Below are positions 5,903 through 7,960 of a stretch of DNA of 7,960 bases, one piece after another. The notes below the pieces were generated by a model that was not told where the DNA came from, searched no databases, and saw nothing but the letters and a program-made list of their open reading frames with translations. The stretch is from contig JBMTDJ010000084.1 in NCBI GenBank assembly GCA_049431945.1, forward strand, positions 1-7,960. The letters are read 5' to 3'. Every line of letters starts with the position of its first letter. The first letter of the stretch is position 1. The stretch is from Mxb001 sp049431945. Its GTDB lineage: Bacteria > Actinomycetota > Actinomycetes > S36-B12. The position numbers were made by a program, and so were the translations under genes.

Positions 5903-5986
5903 TGCGCGAGGGGGGAGTTGAACCCCCACACCCTTTCGGGCACACGGACCTGAACCGTGCGCGTCTGCCTATTCCGCCACTCGCGC
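5903..5986 (-). tRNA. tRNA-Leu, anticodon CAG
   Basis: An 84-base class II tRNA on the minus strand that reads CUG codons. The acceptor stem pairs GCGCGAG (5986-5980) with CTCGCGC (5910-5904), followed by discriminator A (5903). The anticodon stem pairs CACGG with CCGTG around the loop TTCAGGT, giving CAG. The long variable arm has the small hairpin CCC-GAAA-GGG, and the T arm reads GGGGGTTCAACTCCCCC. The next bases are CCC rather than CCA, so the CCA end is not fully encoded and must be added after transcription. No integrase or duplicated 3' end nearby marks it as a used attachment site. Confidence 0.95.
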
Positions 5987-5990
5987 GTCA

Positions 5991-6004
5991 CCCTGTCACC
6001 AGGG
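5991..6004. other. short hairpin between DUF2165 gene and tRNA-Leu
   Basis: CCCTG and CAGGG pair around a four-base TCAC loop, in the 63-base gap after the DUF2165 stop and just before the tRNA 5' end. There is no T-run, so termination is only one possibility; it could also be a processing structure or chance. Confidence 0.25.
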
Positions 6005-6049
6005 CGAAGATGAGGGTACCCCTACGAGGTGGAGGGCACCAACAGCCCC

Positions 6050-6652
6050 TTAGGAGCTGCCCTGATGGTCCTTGTGCTCGGGCGCCAGGTGACCACCGAT
6101 GAGGACGCCGGTGACGAAGATCATCATGAGCGCGGTCATCACGGAGTTCTGGAACGCCGGCTCTAGGCCGTTCCACTTGGAGTTCAGATACATGATGAAC
6201 CAGTTGCCACCCACGGTGATGAAGCCGAAGAAGAAGACGAGTAGTCCGGTGGTGCCGCCGGCAAAGGTCCACTTCTGTGCACGACCCCAGCGCGGGCACG
6301 CGGAGGTGCGCCGGATCCCCAGGATGCCGCCAATGAGGAGCAGGATGCCCGTGATGGTCTCGCCTGCGATGATGCCGATGTAGCTGAGCACCTGGAACCA
6401 CGTCGCGTCGATGAAGCGCCACTGGAATCCGCTGTCAGCCGGCACCCCGTCTCCACTGAGTACGCCCTGTACGAAGGGCCAGTTGCTCGCATTGGGGTTG
6501 ACGGGATTGGTGATGTTGTCGAATGCGACGACGAGGTAGTACGCCGCTGTCATGAGCACGAAAAGTGACGCGGCTAGTCGCGCGATGCGCCACACCGACC
6601 ATCCCGCGACAACACGCTCGTCCTGCTTGATGCGATCCGCTTCCTTGGACAT
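6050..6652 (-). CDS. DUF2165 family integral membrane protein
   Basis: A 200-residue membrane protein of unknown function. Family marks are FDNITNPVNPNASNWPFVQ (44-62), which matches the usual NNITDY..N..FVQHVL block, and GFITVGGNWFIMY (143-155), which matches GFMTVGGEWFAMW. WNGLEPAF (160-167) is also typical. About four hydrophobic segments are seen, near 24-44, 91-113, 131-148 and 170-187, with a polar C-terminus (APEHKDHQ). Length is close to or slightly above the family norm, owing to polar ends. The start is ATG 6652; AAGGAGG (6663-6657) is an excellent ribosome binding site. The frame stays open upstream to about 7447, but only as a shadow on the opposite strand of the aldo/keto reductase gene. 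It is transcribed divergently from that gene and stands alone before the tRNA. Confidence 0.92.
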   Translation of the reverse strand: MSKEADRIKQDERVVAGWSVWRIARLAASLFVLMTAAYYLVVAFDNITNPVNPNASNWPFVQGVLSGDGVPADSGFQWRFIDATWFQVLSYIGIIAGETITGILLLIGGILGIRRTSACPRWGRAQKWTFAGGTTGLLVFFFGFITVGGNWFIMYLNSKWNGLEPAFQNSVMTALMMIFVTGVLIGGHLAPEHKDHQGSS

Positions 6653-6655
6653 GGC

Positions 6656-6663
6656 ACCTCCTT
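6656..6663 (-). promoter_or_regulatory. ribosome binding site of the DUF2165 gene
   Basis: AAGGAGGT on the minus strand ends three bases before the ATG at 6652. It is close to a full anti-16S match and fixes the start. Confidence 0.8.
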
Positions 6664-6710
6664 GGTTCAGGCTAGCCATCGAGACCACAGGCGTCACTGA
6701 ATCGAATGCG

Positions 6711-6720
6711 TGTCGCGACA
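6711..6720. repeat. 10-base palindrome in the divergent promoter region
   Basis: TGTCGCGACA is a perfect palindrome in the 84-base gap between the divergent DUF2165 and aldo/keto reductase genes, four bases before the candidate -10 of the latter. It could be an operator serving one or both genes. Confidence 0.3.
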
Positions 6721-6724
6721 TACC

Positions 6725-6730
6725 TAGGAT
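6725..6730 (+). promoter_or_regulatory. possible -10 box of the aldo/keto reductase gene
   Basis: TAGGAT fits the TANNNT -10 pattern and ends six bases before the GTG start at 6737, so transcription could begin at the start codon itself and give a leaderless message. No TTGAC-like -35 is seen at 17-18 bases. Within the same bases AGGA (6726-6729) lies seven bases before the GTG and could instead be a weak ribosome binding site; the sequence does not settle which applies. Confidence 0.3.
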
Positions 6731-6736
6731 GTTGGC

Positions 6737-7690
6737 GTGCCACACCTCGACCACGTGCCCCTCGGCACGTCCGCGCTCACCGTCTCGCGGCTCATCCTCG
6801 GAGGAAATGTCTTCGGCTGGACAGCGGATGAAGAGGCGTCGTACGACATTCTCGATGGGTACGTCGCTCACGGTGGAAACGCAATCGACCTCGCCGACTC
6901 GTACCCTCACTGGGCACCCGGATGCACAGGAGGTGAATCGGAGCAGATCGTTGGTCGGTGGCTTCAGGCTCGCGGCAATCGTGACGATGTCGTGGTCTGC
7001 ACGAAGGTGGGGAAGTTCCCCGGCAACTACGGACTCACTCGTCGACAGATTCTTTCCGGTTTCGAGCGGTCCCTCGACAATCTGCAGACCGACTACGTGG
7101 ACCTGTATTACTGCCACCTCGATGACCCGATGACTCCGCTTGAGGAGACTCTTCGCACGCTGACGGAGTTGATGGAGGACGGTCGCGTACGCGCTATCGC
7201 GGCCTCCAACTACTCCGTCGACCGACTCGCCGAGGCGCTCCGGATCGCAGGTGACCTCGGACTCGCTCGATTCTGCGCGGTGCAGCCGCAGTACAGCCTC
7301 GTCGTTCGGGATGAGTTCGAAGGGCCGCTTCAAGCCATGTGCGAGCGCGAAGGCCTGTCTTGTCTGCCCTTCTGGCCTCTCGCCGCCGGCTTCCTCACCG
7401 GCAAGTACGTCGATGTCGATCCGACCGCCGTCCCGCGGGGTCGACATGTGTCACCCTTCGTCACGCCACGCAATGAGGCGATCCTCCATGTCGTATGCGG
7501 GGTCGCCGCTCGGCACCACACTGCACCCGCCACCGTGGCACTGGCCTGGCTGCTCACACGCAAAGCGGTCGCCGCACCGGTTGCGTCGGCGTCACGCCTC
7601 GAGCAGGTGCCCGCGCTCATGGCAAGCCTGTCGCTGCGCCTATCGGCCGAGGATCTAGATGCGCTCGATGCCATCTCGAGCGTCCAGTGA
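6737..7690 (+). CDS. aldo/keto reductase
   Basis: A 317-residue NAD(P)H-dependent oxidoreductase of the AKR superfamily, expected to reduce an aldehyde or ketone (or run the reverse) in the cytoplasm. The catalytic tetrad is present: Asp51 and Tyr56 in AIDLADSY (49-56), Lys90 in VVVCTKVG (85-92), and His127 in DLYYCHLDD (122-130). Cofactor-side motifs are AASNYS (155-160), QPQYSLV (183-189), PLAAGFLTGKY (214-224) and SASRLEQVPAL (284-294). The opening VPLGTSALTVSRLILGGNVFGW is typical of the family, which supports the GTG start at 6737. Length is normal. The stop overlaps the GTG start of an MBL-fold hydrolase (GTGA), so the two genes are probably co-transcribed. The substrate is not determinable; families of this type include ion-channel-beta-like and sugar or aldehyde reductases. 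Confidence 0.93.
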   Translation: MPHLDHVPLGTSALTVSRLILGGNVFGWTADEEASYDILDGYVAHGGNAIDLADSYPHWAPGCTGGESEQIVGRWLQARGNRDDVVVCTKVGKFPGNYGLTRRQILSGFERSLDNLQTDYVDLYYCHLDDPMTPLEETLRTLTELMEDGRVRAIAASNYSVDRLAEALRIAGDLGLARFCAVQPQYSLVVRDEFEGPLQAMCEREGLSCLPFWPLAAGFLTGKYVDVDPTAVPRGRHVSPFVTPRNEAILHVVCGVAARHHTAPATVALAWLLTRKAVAAPVASASRLEQVPALMASLSLRLSAEDLDALDAISSVQ

Positions 7691-7960
7691 GCGTCCGCGC
7701 AGCGCAGGAGGTCGCGCCCGGCGTCCACGTCATGGCGTCTCGACGCTACGACACGACGTCGACCGTCATCACGAGCGGTCCCGATGCCCTGGTCATCGAT
7801 CCCGCATGGGACGCCGATGAACTCGCGGGGATTCATCCGCTCATCCGCCACCTCGGGGCTACATGCGTCGCAGGACTCGCGACGCACCTTCACTACGACC
7901 ATGTCCTGTGGCACCACGACCTCGGCGACGTGCCCCGGTGGTCGAGCGAGTGGGCAGCCG
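7687..7960 (+). CDS. MBL-fold metallo-hydrolase, 3' part cut by window edge
   Basis: The first 91 residues of a metallo-beta-lactamase-fold hydrolase. The metal-binding motif HLHYDH (67-72; His67, His69, Asp71, His72) is intact and is preceded by the usual beta-strand VITSGPDALVIDPAW (27-41). The fold covers thioesterases such as glyoxalase II, lactonases, phosphodiesterases and others; the visible part does not decide between them. The GTG at 7687 overlaps the aldo/keto reductase stop as GTGA. An in-frame ATG (Met16) would cut into the first strand and is less likely. Co-translation with a reductase could mean that both act on the same carbonyl or ester compound, but that is inference. Confidence 0.85.
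   Translation, partial: MSVRAAQEVAPGVHVMASRRYDTTSTVITSGPDALVIDPAWDADELAGIHPLIRHLGATCVAGLATHLHYDHVLWHHDLGDVPRWSSEWAA

Noticed and set aside
5768..5953. Plus-strand open frame of about 61 codons ending in GELNPHTLSGTRT
   Set aside because: Its end is the well-known false translation of the antisense strand of a tRNA-Leu gene.
5903..5986. tRNA-Leu as an attachment site of an integrated element
   Set aside because: No integrase, no repeated tRNA 3' end and no base-composition break were seen nearby.
6050..7447. The DUF2165 frame extended upstream to about 465 codons
   Set aside because: The extra part is antisense to the aldo/keto reductase. The strong ribosome binding site at 6663-6656 and the family alignment both place the start at 6652.

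Overview
The window comes from a high-GC bacterium, most likely an actinomycete (Actinomycetota). Supporting signs are the strongly GC-biased third codon positions, frequent GTG starts, 4-base stop/start overlaps, and the actinobacterial look of the DUF2165 and DUF4287/DUF1801 proteins. I cannot name a genus. Apart from the last two genes, everything reads on the minus strand.

From right to left along the minus strand there is a DUF2165 membrane protein (6050-6652), a tRNA-Leu with anticodon CAG (5903-5986), and a spacer of about 380 bases carrying repeats and a palindrome. Next comes a tight four-gene operon (5525 down to 2409): an Lgt-family membrane enzyme, a 126-residue membrane protein, a 538-residue Cys-rich radical SAM enzyme, and a 105-residue membrane protein. 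After a 175-base gap comes a second operon (2233 to the left edge): a DhnA/FbaB-type class I aldolase, a PfkB-family sugar kinase, and a DUF4287/DUF1801 protein cut by the window edge. On the plus strand an aldo/keto reductase (6737-7690) overlaps the start of an MBL-fold hydrolase that runs off the right edge.

The most interesting region is the Lgt-like / radical SAM operon. The radical SAM protein looks like the COG1964 family, which includes the archaeal tetraether lipid synthase Tes (MJ0619). Its partner belongs to the fold family of prolipoprotein diacylglyceryl transferase, but the histidine of the usual HGG motif is absent. All three internal junctions are the same 4-base GTGA overlap. 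My inference is a membrane-associated lipid-modifying (or lipid-linked) pathway; the substrate is not visible in the sequence. Two imperfect direct repeats lie just upstream of the first gene and may be operators.

The aldolase/kinase pair looks like a small catabolic cassette: phosphorylate a sugar or sugar-like compound, then cleave it. Its substrate cannot be read from the sequence. I see no insertion sequence, integrase, CRISPR array, or strong hairpin-plus-T-run terminator.
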